A stretch of DNA of 64,000 bases from Tetracladium setigerum (lineage: Eukaryota; Ascomycota; Leotiomycetes; Helotiales), in NCBI GenBank assembly GCA_031472005.1, contig PZJY01000004.1:434001-498000 (forward strand), read 5' to 3'. The position numbers were made by a program, and so were the translations under genes. The notes under the pieces are model-generated. The model did not search any database. It was not told the origin of the DNA and was given only the letters and a program-made list of their open reading frames with translations. The stretch's first letter is position 1, and every line of letters begins with the position of its first letter. Positions 33,975-45,876 of the stretch are shown one piece after another.

Positions 33975-36026
33975 CCCGGAACTAACTCCACTTCTAATAA
34001 TAATAATAATAATAACACTATTAGTGATAATAGTGAAATTAATAAAAGTCCGGATATATTAGCCGAAGACTTAAATGATAATTCATCCGAATCTGACCAA
34101 TTAGAGGATTCAGGGGATGAATTAAATAATCCTATAGGTGATATTAGTCAACCTAAAGGTAAATCACGTGAAATTATCCAAGAAGATAATAATAGCACCG
34201 ATAATAATGAAATCGATGAGTTAAGCCAAGAACACTATAATATAAGTACTAGACCTAAAAGACTAAGAAAAGATATTTCTTATAAAGGCCTAAATATTAG
34301 TATTTATTATTTAGCTGCTTCCGCTTATATTAGTACCTTAAATAAGGGGGAAACTACTTTTATCTTTAATACTACTTCTAATAATGAATTAGAAGATAAA
34401 ATCCTTATATATAAAAAGGATTTAATTAAATTAAATCTAAAAGATAATTTATTTAAGGACCCTAAAAGCTATAAAGAAGCTCATAATAGTGTATTTAAGG
34501 ATTATTGGCTTAAAGCAGAGCAAAATGAGCTCAATAGCTTAAAAGCTAATAATACATGGGACTTAATAAATAAAAAAGAGCTTAATTTAAGCTCTAATTT
34601 TATTAAACCTCTTAAAACAAGATGGGTATATAAGATTAAAGAATCAAATAATTATTATCAATTTAAGGCCAGATTCGTCGCTAAAGGCTTTGAACAGCTA
34701 TATGGCCTTGATTTTATTGATTCTTATGCTAGCGTAATTAAACAAATAGCATGGAAGTTAATTTTCGCGCTAGCAATTATTAATAATTGGTTTATATATA
34801 AAGCCGATATGATAAGTGCATTTACGCAAGGCGATATAGATATAAATCACTTATATCTTAATTTACCTGAAGGCATCGATAATTTAAACCCTAATGATTA
34901 TCTACTTAAGCTAAATAAGGCATTATATGGTTTAAAACAATCGGCCCGAATTTGGTATTTTACTCTTTATAATATATTAATTAAATTAAGCTTTACGGCA
35001 TTAAAATCCGAAAGTTGTATATTTATTAATAAAGAGTTAAACCTAATCATATGCGTATACGTAGATGATTTAGCTATAATAGGCCCTAATGAAGATATTA
35101 TTAATACCTTTATTAAGTCTTTATCTAAATACTTTAATTTAAAGAATTTAGGGCCAATTAAGGATTATCTTGGAATCGATATAGAATTAAATTATAATAA
35201 AGGATATATTAAGCTAAGCCAAGCTAAATATATTAATAAGATATTAGAGAAATACTCTATGAATGATTGTAATCCTATATCTACTCCTATGGACGCTAAA
35301 TTAGCTTATAAGCTAGCGCCAAATCCAAATAAAGCTACTATAGAGACTATTAAATGGTTCCAAGGCCTAATAGGCTCACTATTATATTTAATGCTAGGTA
35401 CTCGATTAGATATAGCATTTGCCGTAATTAAATTGGCTAGATATGCATCTAATCCTAGTGAAATTCATATTATAGCCTTAAAGCGTATTCTACGATACTT
35501 AAAAGGCTCTATATATTATAATATTACATATTATAATAATGTTAATAATAATGAATCTAAATATATTAGTGGATATACTGATGCCGATTATGCTGGTGAT
35601 TTAAATACAGCTAAATCTACCACTGGCTTCATCTTTTATTTAGCTAATGGCCCTATATCTTGGAAGTCTAAGTTACAGACTATCATAGCTCAAAGTACTA
35701 CAGAAGCCGAATATATAGCTATAAATGCCGCTAGTAAAGAGGCTATTTATATTAAAACTATATTATTAGAGCTTAATCACTATAAACAAGATAAATTCCC
35801 TATATATAGTGATAATAATGGTGCTTTACAGTTAGCTAAAAATCCTGAAAGGACTAAACATATAGCTGTTAAATACCATTATATTAGAGACTTAATAGAT
35901 AATGGCACTATAGACCTTATTTATATTAATACTCTAAATCAAAAAGCCGACGGTTTAACTAAAGCTCTTGAAAAAATTAAATTTAAGAGATTCTTAGAAT
36001 ACCTCGGCTTTATCAATCAATATTAG
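33975..36026 (+). mobile_element. Ty1/copia pol fragment: hinge, reverse transcriptase, RNase H
   Basis: The frame is open from 33975 (just after a TAG) to the stop at 36026, 683 sense codons, with its first ATG only at 34809. Motifs in order: acidic hinge; TWDLINKKEL; TRWVYKIK; FKARFVAKGFEQ; MISAFTQGDID; ALYGLKQSARIW; the catalytic VYVDDLAII at about 35052; DYLGIDIE; then RNase H with YTDADYAGDLN, STTGF and STTEAEYIA. It encodes the enzyme that copies element RNA into DNA. Integrase, protease and gag are missing, so the element is 5' truncated at about 33988. A polypurine tract and 3' LTR follow. Despite about 80% A+T, Trp and Gln codons are intact, which is not what heavy RIP would leave. 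Confidence 0.9.
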
Positions 36027-36256
36027 TACTAATAAGTGTTATTAACACTATTATAAGCTTTTATCAATTTTATTATAACCTTATATAATAAGAGAAAAGA
36101 GTTATAGAGCTTTTAATACTTATTTACTTAAAAAAGTATTAATATTAGCTTAAACATTTAAAATTATAACTTTCGATTTTATTAATATATTACTAAATTG
36201 TAAAATTCTTTCTTACTTATTAGTATTCTATTAAATACACTCATTAAGGTTCATAT

Positions 36257-36834
36257 TAAGGGGATGTGTTAAATATTATTAATTTAATAAGTGATAATAA
36301 TCACCTAAATTAGTTATTTACTCCCTTTATCGGATATTTTATCCTATTAAGGCTTTACGATAATGGTTGCAACCCTTTCGGCTCTGATAGCTTAAATTGG
36401 ATTAAATAGTTTTATTGATTTATAATTAAGCCGACTTACTTATGAGTCATAAACGTTATTTAGTACGGACTAAAACTACTCCGTCTTACTTATTAAGTAA
36501 TTTTAATCGGATTCTTATTATACGGTCTTATATTTGAGGGATTTTAATCGGATTAAATAAGGCCGGCTTATTTATAAGTTATATTAGTGTTTTAATCGGG
36601 ATTTTAATTTATCCGCCTTATGTTTAATTTAGTCATTAGTACTTTTAGTATATCGGATTAAGCCGATATTATCGGATTCTACCGATTCACTATCATTATA
36701 TAAATCACTAAGATTCCCTTAAGGATATCTCTTTTAATCAAGCACATTAAACACTCTAATACTTCCACTGCACTACGAATCACTTAAACCACTTAATTCA
36801 CTTAAAATCATTTATATTATCATTTATCTGATTT
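36257..36834 (+). mobile_element. Polypurine tract and 3' LTR of the plus-strand copia copy
   Basis: AAGGGGATG at 36258-36266 is a polypurine tract, directly followed by TGTTAAATATTATTAATTTA at 36267. The LTR runs about 568 bp and ends ATTTATCTGATTTC instead of the expected TGATTCCAACA, so its last bases are lost or changed. A short piece of the LTR end is repeated just downstream (about 36838-36855). Confidence 0.85.
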
Positions 36835-37011
36835 CACTTATATTATCATTTATCTGTAAATCACCTCAAGTGAGTCATAAACTTACATAGGGCTTAGACC
36901 TTGATTTTTTATACAATTAAATGCCAGAAATGTGGAATATAGTTCTCAGAAGTTGTTTCTTAAACTGTCCTTATAAGCAATTTCAGCTTACAATATACAG
37001 AATAGTAGAAG

Positions 37012-37481
37012 CACCAGTGGGTGTCAGAATTCATGGCGCACTCCGAAAATTAGGTAAGCAGAACCACCAAATCACACCAAAAAACACTACCTTTATATTA
37101 TTATAAGAAATCCCCTCTTCCTTATTATTTATTACTTAAAACTATAATATCGAGGATAAAATAGCAATACTCTTAAATCGTACTCTTCAGAATATCTCGT
37201 TTTCACTAATCGCACGTGGAATTCCTTAAATATTATTTTATATAATAATTTTACTAAGGAAAATAACCGAATTCTATATCTCTTAAACTATTAAGAAAGG
37301 AAGAAAACACTCGCAGTATAGTTAGCTCTATATGTCTTAAATAGTAAGTACACTTAATTTTAAATAAAATAATTAAAGGGGGATTTCTTATAATAATATA
37401 AAGGTAGTGATTTTTGGTGTGATTTGGTGTTCTGCTTACCTAACCTTCGGAGTGCGCCATGAATTCTGACACCCACTGGTG
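37012..37481. mobile_element. Non-autonomous TIR DNA transposon (MITE-like), copy 1
   Basis: A 470-bp element with about 103-bp terminal inverted repeats beginning CACCAGTGGGTGTCAGAATT and running to AAGAAATCCCC. The two arms differ at only a few positions (for example GAAAATTAGG against GAAGGTTAGG). It is flanked by GAAG on both sides (37008-37011 and 37482-37485), a likely 4-bp target duplication. The interior is A+T-rich and non-coding. A transposase source elsewhere in the genome is implied. Confidence 0.88.
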
Positions 37482-37485
37482 GAAG

Positions 37486-38674
37486 TAAACTACATGTTTC
37501 AGCTTCAAAGATTATTTAAACACATAATATAACTATATGAAGACTGGTATTTTATGCAAAAGATAGCTAGCTATCTAAGATTAAAAGGTGGGTAATTTAA
37601 TTACTCTTAACCCTTAAAATATTAAATACCTCTCTCGCTTTAATAAAATTTATTAATATATATAAACTTAACTTAATATTAAGTACCTTAATATAAGTCT
37701 ATTATACTTACTTTATTTTTTTTAAACTCTTAATTAAAGTATCGTAATAATATTAAGGCGAGTAGGAATATAATAATTAATATTATAACTACTTATCACT
37801 TAATTTTAACGTCTTTATAATATACGAGATCTTTCGAAACGACGATTAAATAAATTAATAAGATCGCGTATCCGTATTTAATAAATATTATCCCCGTATT
37901 AATAACGGATTAATTATTTACGTGAGATAAAATGATTATAACTTACTCTACTTTACTCACGACGAAACTTTAAAGAAAGGGTTCAATTAATATATAAAGA
38001 ATTAAGAATTTATGTTAATAAAGAAGAACGAGATTACTTTTAATAATTATACGGGCCGGTGCGAATATATTAATTATTAATAATTAAAGAATAATATAAT
38101 AAGTGTAAGTTTAACGAGTAAGAGGAAAACTTAATTAGTTCGTATATTATTTAGATTAAGATTATTAGTAATTATAAGTAATATTATTTAAATTCGACCC
38201 GAATAGAACTAATAAAGATAAATTATAAAATAAATATTAAATAAAAGGCGAGAATATAAGTTTAAATAAATAAATTAATAAATAATAAATTAATTTTTAC
38301 CCTTTTTATAAAGGGATAAAGTTATATATATTATAATAATAATAAATAAGGGGGGATAATAATTATTATTATTATTATTAACGTTTAAGAGCTAATATAT
38401 AAGAGTATATTAGCTCATCGCCTCCTTAAGGGTATAAGGACGTGCTTTATAAGGGACTTATATATATAAAATATAACCTTCTAAGAATAAATTTAAGGGC
38501 CTTTTAATAAGTATTAATTATACTTATTCCCTTTATATAAAATAATTACGTTAAAGTAAAAGAGAGATAAACGAGAGAGCTTAAAGTATTAAATAATTAA
38601 GTTATAATAATAAAAGAAATAATAAAGTTATAAATTAATAATATCTTACTTATTTATAGAAATTAAAAAGTATT
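37486..38674. other. A+T-rich stretch without genes (right block)
   Basis: Stops are frequent in all frames and the composition is like the left block. It ends abruptly at about 38670. Confidence 0.7.
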
Positions 38675-40804
38675 CTGTGAGACGGTGAGCGGGGCGCCCG
38701 TTTCCGGGGTCTGCCTCGCTACGGCTCGCGTAGCCTCACCGCCTGCTGCTTCGAGGCATCTGCCACTCGCTTCCGCTCGCGTGAGCTGGGCTAACGCCAG
38801 ATGCGGGAAGGCGCGCTGCGTGGGGTGACGGCGCGCCGCTTTCCCTCGCGACGCTTCACGACCACGACGTATAAGTAGAGCGCTCCCCGTCTGTCCTCTA
38901 CGCACACTCTCCATCCTTCCTCCTCTCCATCGCAGCACCCTTTCACCTGTGCCGTCTTTCCACCACCCCCGCAGGCACCAGCAGCAGCACTGCCTCCATT
39001 TTCCCGCCAAGTGGGAATAGCGAGCGGGCGTTCCATGTCGAGCCCAGTTTGGCCCCTCTTCGTCGACTTTTCGGCTCACGAAAACTCCTCCCCTTCTCTC
39101 ACAAACCTGTCTCAATCGCGTCATGGATGGAATTCTCTCTGCAGAGCCTGATCACAGCTGGTCCGCCTGAGCAACGTCATTTACCTCGAGCGAACGCGGT
39201 TCTCAAACAACTTTCCCTCTCCTTCACCACAACTCACTCAACCGGTTTCTACCTTCGACTCTCCTCACCAACACGCAGCGGCCCCCGCCCTCACCGTCTG
39301 GACGCGATCCTGTATCTGCCTCGCTTTCTCAATCTCAACGCACGTTCTCGCGATCGGTCGGCCTGGAATCATAGTAGTGAGTTCAGGAGCAGGAGCAGCA
39401 GCCCGGGAACATTTTCCCACTATTCATGCCACACCGACGAAACACAGCTTCATGCAGACTCCATCCTCGTGCTCTGGGCTTTCAGCTTCATGCGGCAATT
39501 CTGCCATTGGCCAACTCTGTAGGCATTCAACGATACTGGAACCGCAAGGAAAGGCATGCAGAGAATCCTGCACTGGAGGAGCGGGGGGGAATTCAAGAGT
39601 CCAATCGCAGGAGCAAGACACTTCGGCGAGGCCGACGACGGCGGTGTCGCAACTAAGATCCACAGATGATCCTCGCACACATTTTCTAGGAGGACGACCT
39701 GCGATGGAGGAGCGACGGCGACGAGGGATCTAGACTTTGGGGCTGTGACGCGGCCTTGACAATGACAGGTCACCAGATGCACTCAATGGCATGAAGTCAT
39801 TCTCGGCAGCAGTCACAATCGTCATGCAAAGAACTAGCAGCTCTATATGGGTCAGACAAAGACTGTAGAAAGAAGAGAAAACTGCCTCGCTAAAGGCTCG
39901 CTCTAGTATACCGATCTTTTATTCGTGGAGCTATGCGGCAGCTGAGCGACCGTGAGTTGCTGCTACGGGAAGTCACAGAAGTCAATATTTGGTTAGGGAG
40001 CGGCGCATGTCCATCCGTCAATGCGAGAAACTCTTGATTCCGCCTTTTCCGGTCCGATGATTTTTAGCAACATGCAAGGGCTCGTGGATCTCGTTTCCTG
40101 ATTTGTCATGGCCATAATGCGAAGGCAAGGGCTTTGCTCTGCCTCATGTGAGGGGGAAAGCCCGATACGAGCGGGCATTGGAGATTTGAGCCGTAATGGG
40201 ACGTATGAGCCTAGGGGGATAGTCGGAGAAGGTTGCAAGTTTATGCTGGAGCACCTCTCCCCACCAGCCGTGATTCGAGGGTGGTTTATAAAAGGGCAGC
40301 ATCCCCTACGAGACCGGGCGAATCTTGCCATCCAACAACAGTCACCCTGGAAAAACACCTTCTTCTCCCCCAATACATCATCATCTTCAACGTACCACCT
40401 ATAGCGTCACCAAACAAACAGAATCCATTGAAACAACACATGCAGCCTTGGGAAAGACAAATTCGGGACAAGGAGCGCCGCTATCCAAACCACCCATACG
40501 TTAGTCACCGGAAATTTAGATAGCAAACCAAAGCGTGGCTCCAAAAAAGGCATCGAACACCTGGACAAATTCGGGCGAGGAAGATTAGTTAGTTAGAGCT
40601 ACTACAATTACGGAAAAACTGTGCGCAGCGAGAGAAGGATCACTTGTCTATGGCCATTACGACCCTCTCACAAGAATTGGAAGACATTCGCAGAAAGGCG
40701 GAACAAAGAAGAAAAGGGATTGCCTGCTAGTAGCTATCAAAGATTGCCATCTCCTTCAACAACACCAAATAAACAACCAGCTCCTCTCAGGCCTACTTTC
40801 CAAG
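38675..40804. other. G+C-rich upstream region, no gene confidently called
   Basis: Composition jumps from about 20% to above 55% G+C within a few bases. Pyrimidine-rich tracts (CTCTCCATCCTTCCTCCTC) and a TATAAGTA at about 38869 resemble a fungal promoter and leader. A 5' open frame starts at ATG 39033 (MSSPVWPLFVDF), and a Ser/Ala-rich frame ends at 39733, but no splice model joins them well. It may be a long 5' region of the Myb/SANT gene or a decayed separate gene. Confidence 0.4.
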
Positions 40805-42548
40805 ATGGCTACAGCTCAATTGCACCTTGGGCCGCCGCCTTCGTACGAGTCTCCATACGGTTTTGTCACTACATACGACAGATGGCTACTTGATGACCAA
40901 AGAGGAATAAAAGGTACTGTTCGCAACGACTTCCGCTTACCCTCGCTCCTCGCACGGCACAGCTCCACTAACATGAGCAACAGCCGTCACTCGAAGCGAC
41001 GAACCTCCCACCTATCACCCTACTTCCTCCCATGACCTTGTCGGCAGAGAGCAGACGATCAAGAGCTTGACTAGCGATCCTAACAACGGTTTCCTCGACA
41101 TTGACGAGCTTCTCTCAGACATGATGCAGCAAGAGGGTATCACACCTAGTGGTACAACTGGACACACGGATGTTGCAGTTGGAAGTGGCAGTTCTACGGC
41201 CTGCCCAATAAAAGAAATCACTCAAGGTGAGCTCGCTTCATGATTTAATATGGCCGCGAGTTCTTGCTCACAAAATTTCAGATCTGCTTGCCACGAGCGT
41301 TGAGTCTGAAGTCGGCCACAGTGTTCTTGAGGTCGACCTTACAGCTGTCCGCGAATCCGATCCTCAATGCGATGCGGCCAGGAGCCCCGCGGACAGTGAC
41401 AGTCTCGGCTCCGGAACCACACTCACTTCGGAGCTTTCTGTCGGCAACGACAAAGACGATGACACTGACAGCGGAATAGCCAGTAGCGCAACACTCCAGC
41501 TACCTCCCCTAGTCACGGGTCATTCGCGCGCCAGGCCATTCCCATTCAGGTGAACACGGAGATCACGCCAGGGAGCGCGAGCTACATTGACCTTGGTGTC
41601 ATCAAGGAGGCGGAAGATGGCAGTGTAAACACTCGCTCCACGGAGAGATCGGATTCCCCTGCTGTTGCGGCACCTTCCCATCAACCCAATTTGTCGAGCG
41701 AGGTTCTGTCGAGACATCGCCACCAACGAAATAATACCAAACATGTCTGCCGCAAGCGACAACGCACGCGAACTCTGCCAAATCCCACCCAACCATCTGG
41801 TACTGCCAGCCACGTTTCTGATGCACTTGGGTCCAATACGTTCGAACGTACCCCGCCAATCACTCGGTCAGCGTCTTCTACCAAGGAACCGGAGATTCGT
41901 GACATTGATCAGGGAAGGGCTGATGATAGAGGAAGCAGCGATTCCAATGACGATGACTATTGTGAGATGAGCCATACTGCTCCCTCCAAGGTTCGCGGCC
42001 GACCACGCTCTCGGAAACGAGCCAGGCGGGCGAAGGGTGTCGAATGCAATGGCATAGAACCCCCCTCTACTCCAGCCCTCAACGTCTCATATCAAGCGAT
42101 TGCAGCCACCTCATCTATTGATATGCATGAGAGCGAAGAGATTCCCGTCCGTGGAAGCCTCATATTGAAGACTGTTGGTTCGAGAGTTATATACTGTCTC
42201 ACATTTTCTCAAGAAGTCCTTCCTAAATTCGGTGGAACATCGCAGAGACAGCCAAGTGTTTCAAGCAACAGTGACAGGAGAGGCTCGGATCAGTTGTCTG
42301 TGCATGAACGTGATGTAGGCGGGCGCGTTAAGAAGAGGAAATTTTCGCCCGAAGAAGATGCCCTTCTTCTACATCTGAAAGGAAAAGGCGGCTCCTGGAC
42401 AGAGATTTTTGCGCAATTCTCTTTACAGTTTCCCGGCAGGAGTATGGGGACATTGCAGGTACACTACAGCTCCAAGTTAAACGGCAAGCGGAGAATATCC
42501 AGCGAAGTCAGGTACAAGCTTGGAGACCTAATGAGGCCCTCTCGATGA
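40805..42548 (+). CDS. Myb/SANT-domain protein with AT-hook-like motif, four exons
   Basis: Exons 40805-40913, 40984-41226, 41282-41549 and 41624-42548 join in phase (514 aa). Introns of 70, 55 and 74 bp start GTACTG, GTGAGC and GTGAAC. The N-terminus (MATAQLHLGPPPSYESPY) is followed by a long disordered acidic/Ser-rich region. Near residues 350-370 (KVRGRPRSRKRARRAKG) there is an AT-hook-like RGRP core. A single Myb/SANT domain lies close to the C-terminus: KRKFSPEEDALLLHLKGKG, SWTEIFAQF, FPGRSMGTLQVHYSSKL. This fungal SANT type is thought to bind DNA; nuclear. A second SANT-like repeat is encoded just beyond the stop (next entry). Confidence 0.78.
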
Positions 42549-42656
42549 GTAGCGCTTGCTAGCATACAAGAAAGAGGAAAATGGGACTGGATCGTCAAGA
42601 AGTTCCCAGGCAGGATTCCGGCCGCACGGCGGATGCGCTAGACCCTAGTGCAGCGT
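42546..42656 (+). pseudogene. Second Myb/SANT repeat beyond in-frame stops
   Basis: In the same frame as the Myb/SANT gene, TGA at 42546-42548 is followed by VALASIQERGKWDWIVKKF, then PGRIPAARRMR, TAG at 42633-42635, and TLVQRKVN. WDWIVKKFPGR matches the W..I...FPGR core of SANT repeats. So the protein once ended in two such repeats, or the second is reached by splicing or read-through. Both stops can arise from a C-to-T or G-to-A change. Confidence 0.65.
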
Positions 42657-42998
42657 AAAGTCAATTGAGCCCCCTCCCACAGGTTAAGAGGCAGCAACTC
42701 AAGCTCAACAATCTCGCGTCAACGATATGGCACAGGACAAGATCAATACTCGAGAAGACGAAGATCCCATGTTATAGACATTGAGGTGTGTAAGAGGGAG
42801 GTAACTACAACTTGATTCTTGGTACCCATCTTTGTGATTTTATATACAGTGGGCTCGGGAGCTTTGGGTTGACGGTGGATTTACTCCTTCAATTTCAATC
42901 CATTCAAGTCATCCATTTCAACAAAAAAGCGTGCCACTGACTGACCCAGAAGTGTTCCATCCTTTCTCCATTGACGAGTCTCTTTCTTTTTCCATCGA

Positions 42999-43582
42999 CT
43001 ACCAGTAACATGCGGCACAACGGTCATGGCCGCACTTCTTGCACCGAGCTCAGGGTCCAGTGGCTACCTCGCAGGAGCAGCAGTAGAGTCTAATCCTTTG
43101 AGTCGGCTCCTTTTTAACATACGTGGGCTGTCGTTCCTTGTTTGACTCTTTCTTGACTTTACACTCCCACTGCAGTTGTTCACAGTTCACTTCTTCACCA
43201 GAGTGTTGGTCCTCTGCGGTTTCTGTGCGTTTGTGGTAGTCCCTTCCAAGCTGGGATGTAGAACTCCGTTTTCGAGGAGCCCTCGGCGGCTTGAGGTGGG
43301 TCATTGTACGCGAGGACGTGAATGCGATGATCGTGTAGAGGACGGACTATTAAGCAATTAGTCCTAGAATTTTCACCAGACGGAAAAACTTGCTCGTGTC
43401 CCGCAACCTTGCAGACTCTCTGCACTTTTGTATTTGCAAAGTTGACAAGTCTTCAATTTACAGTACCTGCACTCAAAGATATACCAATGTGGCCAAGTAT
43501 GGCAAGATTGACAGACCCACTGAATGATTGTCGAGTCTGATTTTATCAGATTAAATGAGTGGTTCCAGTAGGGAACACTCAT
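42999..43582 (-). CDS. Zinc-ribbon-like protein with two CxxC clusters, interrupted
   Basis: Starts at ATG 43582. The N-terminal part (WVCQSCHTWPHWYIFECRYC, then CQLCKY) has a CX2C-X12-CX2C-X4-CX2C arrangement. On minus, further coding segments follow (NDPPQAAEGSSKTEFYIP; QRIRLYCCSCEVATGP). The last is cut by TGA at 43052-43050, after which the same frame reads ARCKKCGHDRCAACYW, completing a second cluster. Small zinc-ribbon-like fungal proteins of unknown function often have such clusters. Intron positions in the middle (around 43200-43410; a TAATAG acceptor is plausible) are unresolved, so the boundaries are approximate. A TGG-to-TGA change would explain the stop. Confidence 0.55.
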
Positions 43583-45144
43583 TGGGTTGGTGTTGGAAAA
43601 TGAGGGGGATCTTGGTGTCGAATTTCAACGCAGAGAGCGACAGAGGCTATATTTATATGAGACTCTGTGTTTATGGCCCTTGCTAATATTGTGCCATTCA
43701 TCATTGAATCTAACCCTAAGTGAAAGGTAAAAATCCCGTGCCTGTATGTGCAAGAATCTCTTTGTTTGAAATTACATAGAAGTAAAGGAAGAAGAAACGA
43801 GATACGAAGAGATTAGATTTGTGTATTGCTTCTGATTGCAGCGTTCCTATTTCTGAGCAATTGGCTGGTCAACATAATTCCGCTCGTATCCCACAGCCAG
43901 GCTCAGCAGTGGCGTCTCCCCACCGCTCCCGGCCATCCAAAAATTACATTTAGCTGACAAGCAAAAAAGTAGAGGAGGGGCCCGAGTAGTCAAATCTCAT
44001 CTCCTGCAACGACCACGCGATACAAATCTTCCACTCCGGCGCTAAATTCTCTCGTACCGTCTCTTGGGAAACGAACTCATTATATGGTTTAAAAAATTAC
44101 AGAAAAAAGCCAGAGGTTTAAATGAGTTGAAGATCATATCTGCACAGGCCGATTCATCAGGTCACTACAAGGCATGAACTACGTTGTCTTTATTTCAAAG
44201 TAACTGATGTATTACAGTTACGTTCAGTTAGTTTATGCCTACTACGCAGTACCGACCAAAATTTGTTGAGCCATTCGCTCACGTTGTCCTTGCATCTGCC
44301 TTCGCTTTCTGCTCCCTTCCCACGCCAAGTGCACGTTTTCTAACAGCTGTTATTATTTGAACCTGACGAACTTCGAAATCAATATACCCACGGAAGAAGA
44401 TTTTGATTACACTCCACGCAACCGTCACAGAATTCATGGTTATAGGGGCATTGTGAGCCTTGGCAACACCCGTTCTCCGATGTGTTTTCGTAACCACACT
44501 AATATCGTCAGTATATATTAGTTCTAGGAAATTGGCAGCAACAAAACCTCACAACATCTCCAACGGAGAAATTGAAGCGAATGTTCTCGGTTGTACGATG
44601 TGTGGTTTTGGTGGTCAGGAGGAGGAAGAGGAGGAGACCCAGAAAAACAAGTTTCTTTAAAGTTACTCATTGTGTGGCCAAGCGAGATAGGTGATGGAGA
44701 GGGGAGGAAGATGATGAGCTAAATAAAAAATGCCACGAGGTGGGTACTTCAGCTTTCATGTTGACCTGGATCCTCAAGGAACAACAACCCTTACGTGCCT
44801 CTCCTGCCTTTCACCTTTCTCCATCGACTAGAGTTCCGTCAAGCCACCTGTTTATGCAGTCACTGTATAGTCATTTTGCCCCTGCTGATCCTATCCTACA
44901 CCAGTCGTAAGTTTTTTAACAGTCGTTGCACTTTCCCTCAATCAAAAGATCAAAAGGAGAATGCTTGCTCCAGGTAGAGCCGGGGATCAAACTCTACCAT
45001 TCAAATATAAAGATCTTGAGCAAACTAGTGTTAGTGTTTTCCACGTGTCAGTTTCGTTTCAGAAGTTTTTCGCTAAACAAAAATTGGCAGAAGAAGAAGA
45101 TTGGAGCAAAGTAGTAGCATTTTCTAATATTACACCTCTACATG
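43583..45144. other. No supportable gene
   Basis: Short open frames (44279-44497 minus; 44460-44660, 44795-45182 plus) show no signature or consistent splicing. Composition is normal. Confidence 0.45.
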
Positions 45145-45627
45145 TTATATCACTCTGTCCTCTTCCTTCGTCTCCGATTTAGAAGTTCGACGATAATGGC
45201 TGGACTCCTGACGACATGTTGAAGTGGCCGACATGTCTCGAAGCACACTCGCCAACCATGTCATCCCAACGTTCACCTCAGCCCTTTTCTCTCCTTCCTG
45301 CATCGACATCTTGGGCTTGGCCTCCTGTGAATCGCATTTATAGTCCGCCGAAGAATCCGGCATGTCCTGAAGCGCACTAGCAAACCATGTCATCCCAGCA
45401 TCCACCTCCATTTCCAGTTTTACCCTTTTGTCCACTCCCTCCTGTGTTCTCCCATACGTTAGAGGGTGTGATTTCTTCGGGAAAGGCGATGTACGCTTCT
45501 TGAGAGGTTCGGCATGTGAGAGTCTCACAGCTTTATCAAGGCTGTGGAGATGTAATGGCGGAGAAGTGTGCCCTCTGTCCAGACGTTTGTCGTCAACTTC
45601 AATTCCGCTGGGTTGGTCTTCGTGCAT
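45145..45627 (-). CDS. Hypothetical protein with internal repeat
   Basis: Single open frame of 160 aa from ATG 45627. The C-terminal half contains two similar units, GMTWFASALQDMPDSS and GMTWLASVLRDMSATS, about 44 residues apart, each preceded by an acidic/basic E-E-G or V-D/N stretch. The N-terminal half is basic with KKRTSPFPKK, a possible nuclear signal. An upstream exon cannot be excluded. No family recognised. Confidence 0.5.
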   Translation of the reverse strand: MHEDQPSGIEVDDKRLDRGHTSPPLHLHSLDKAVRLSHAEPLKKRTSPFPKKSHPLTYGRTQEGVDKRVKLEMEVDAGMTWFASALQDMPDSSADYKCDSQEAKPKMSMQEGEKRAEVNVGMTWLASVLRDMSATSTCRQESSHYRRTSKSETKEEDRVI

Positions 45628-45876
45628 TTCCTCCTCTGACTTTATGGGGGAACCAGGAAACTCTGATTTCTTCGGTTAGCTTTAGACTGTATGTGGAGAG
45701 GTATATACGGGTTGGGTAGGAGACCTCTGTGATTCTGGTTGTATCTAAGGCTCTTTAATCAACGTGTTTCTGTCGTGTCAATCAGTAATCTTCATTCGCT
45801 AAGTAGCGAAGTTAGGGAAGCTCACAGGCATCTCCGACATATACTCACAACAATCCGCAACTTCCTTCCCTGCCAT

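Noticed and set aside
38663..39124. Minus-strand Arg/Gly-rich frames in the G+C-rich border
   Set aside because: High G+C gives few stops; residue content is typical of non-coding G+C-rich DNA and no splice pattern supports it.
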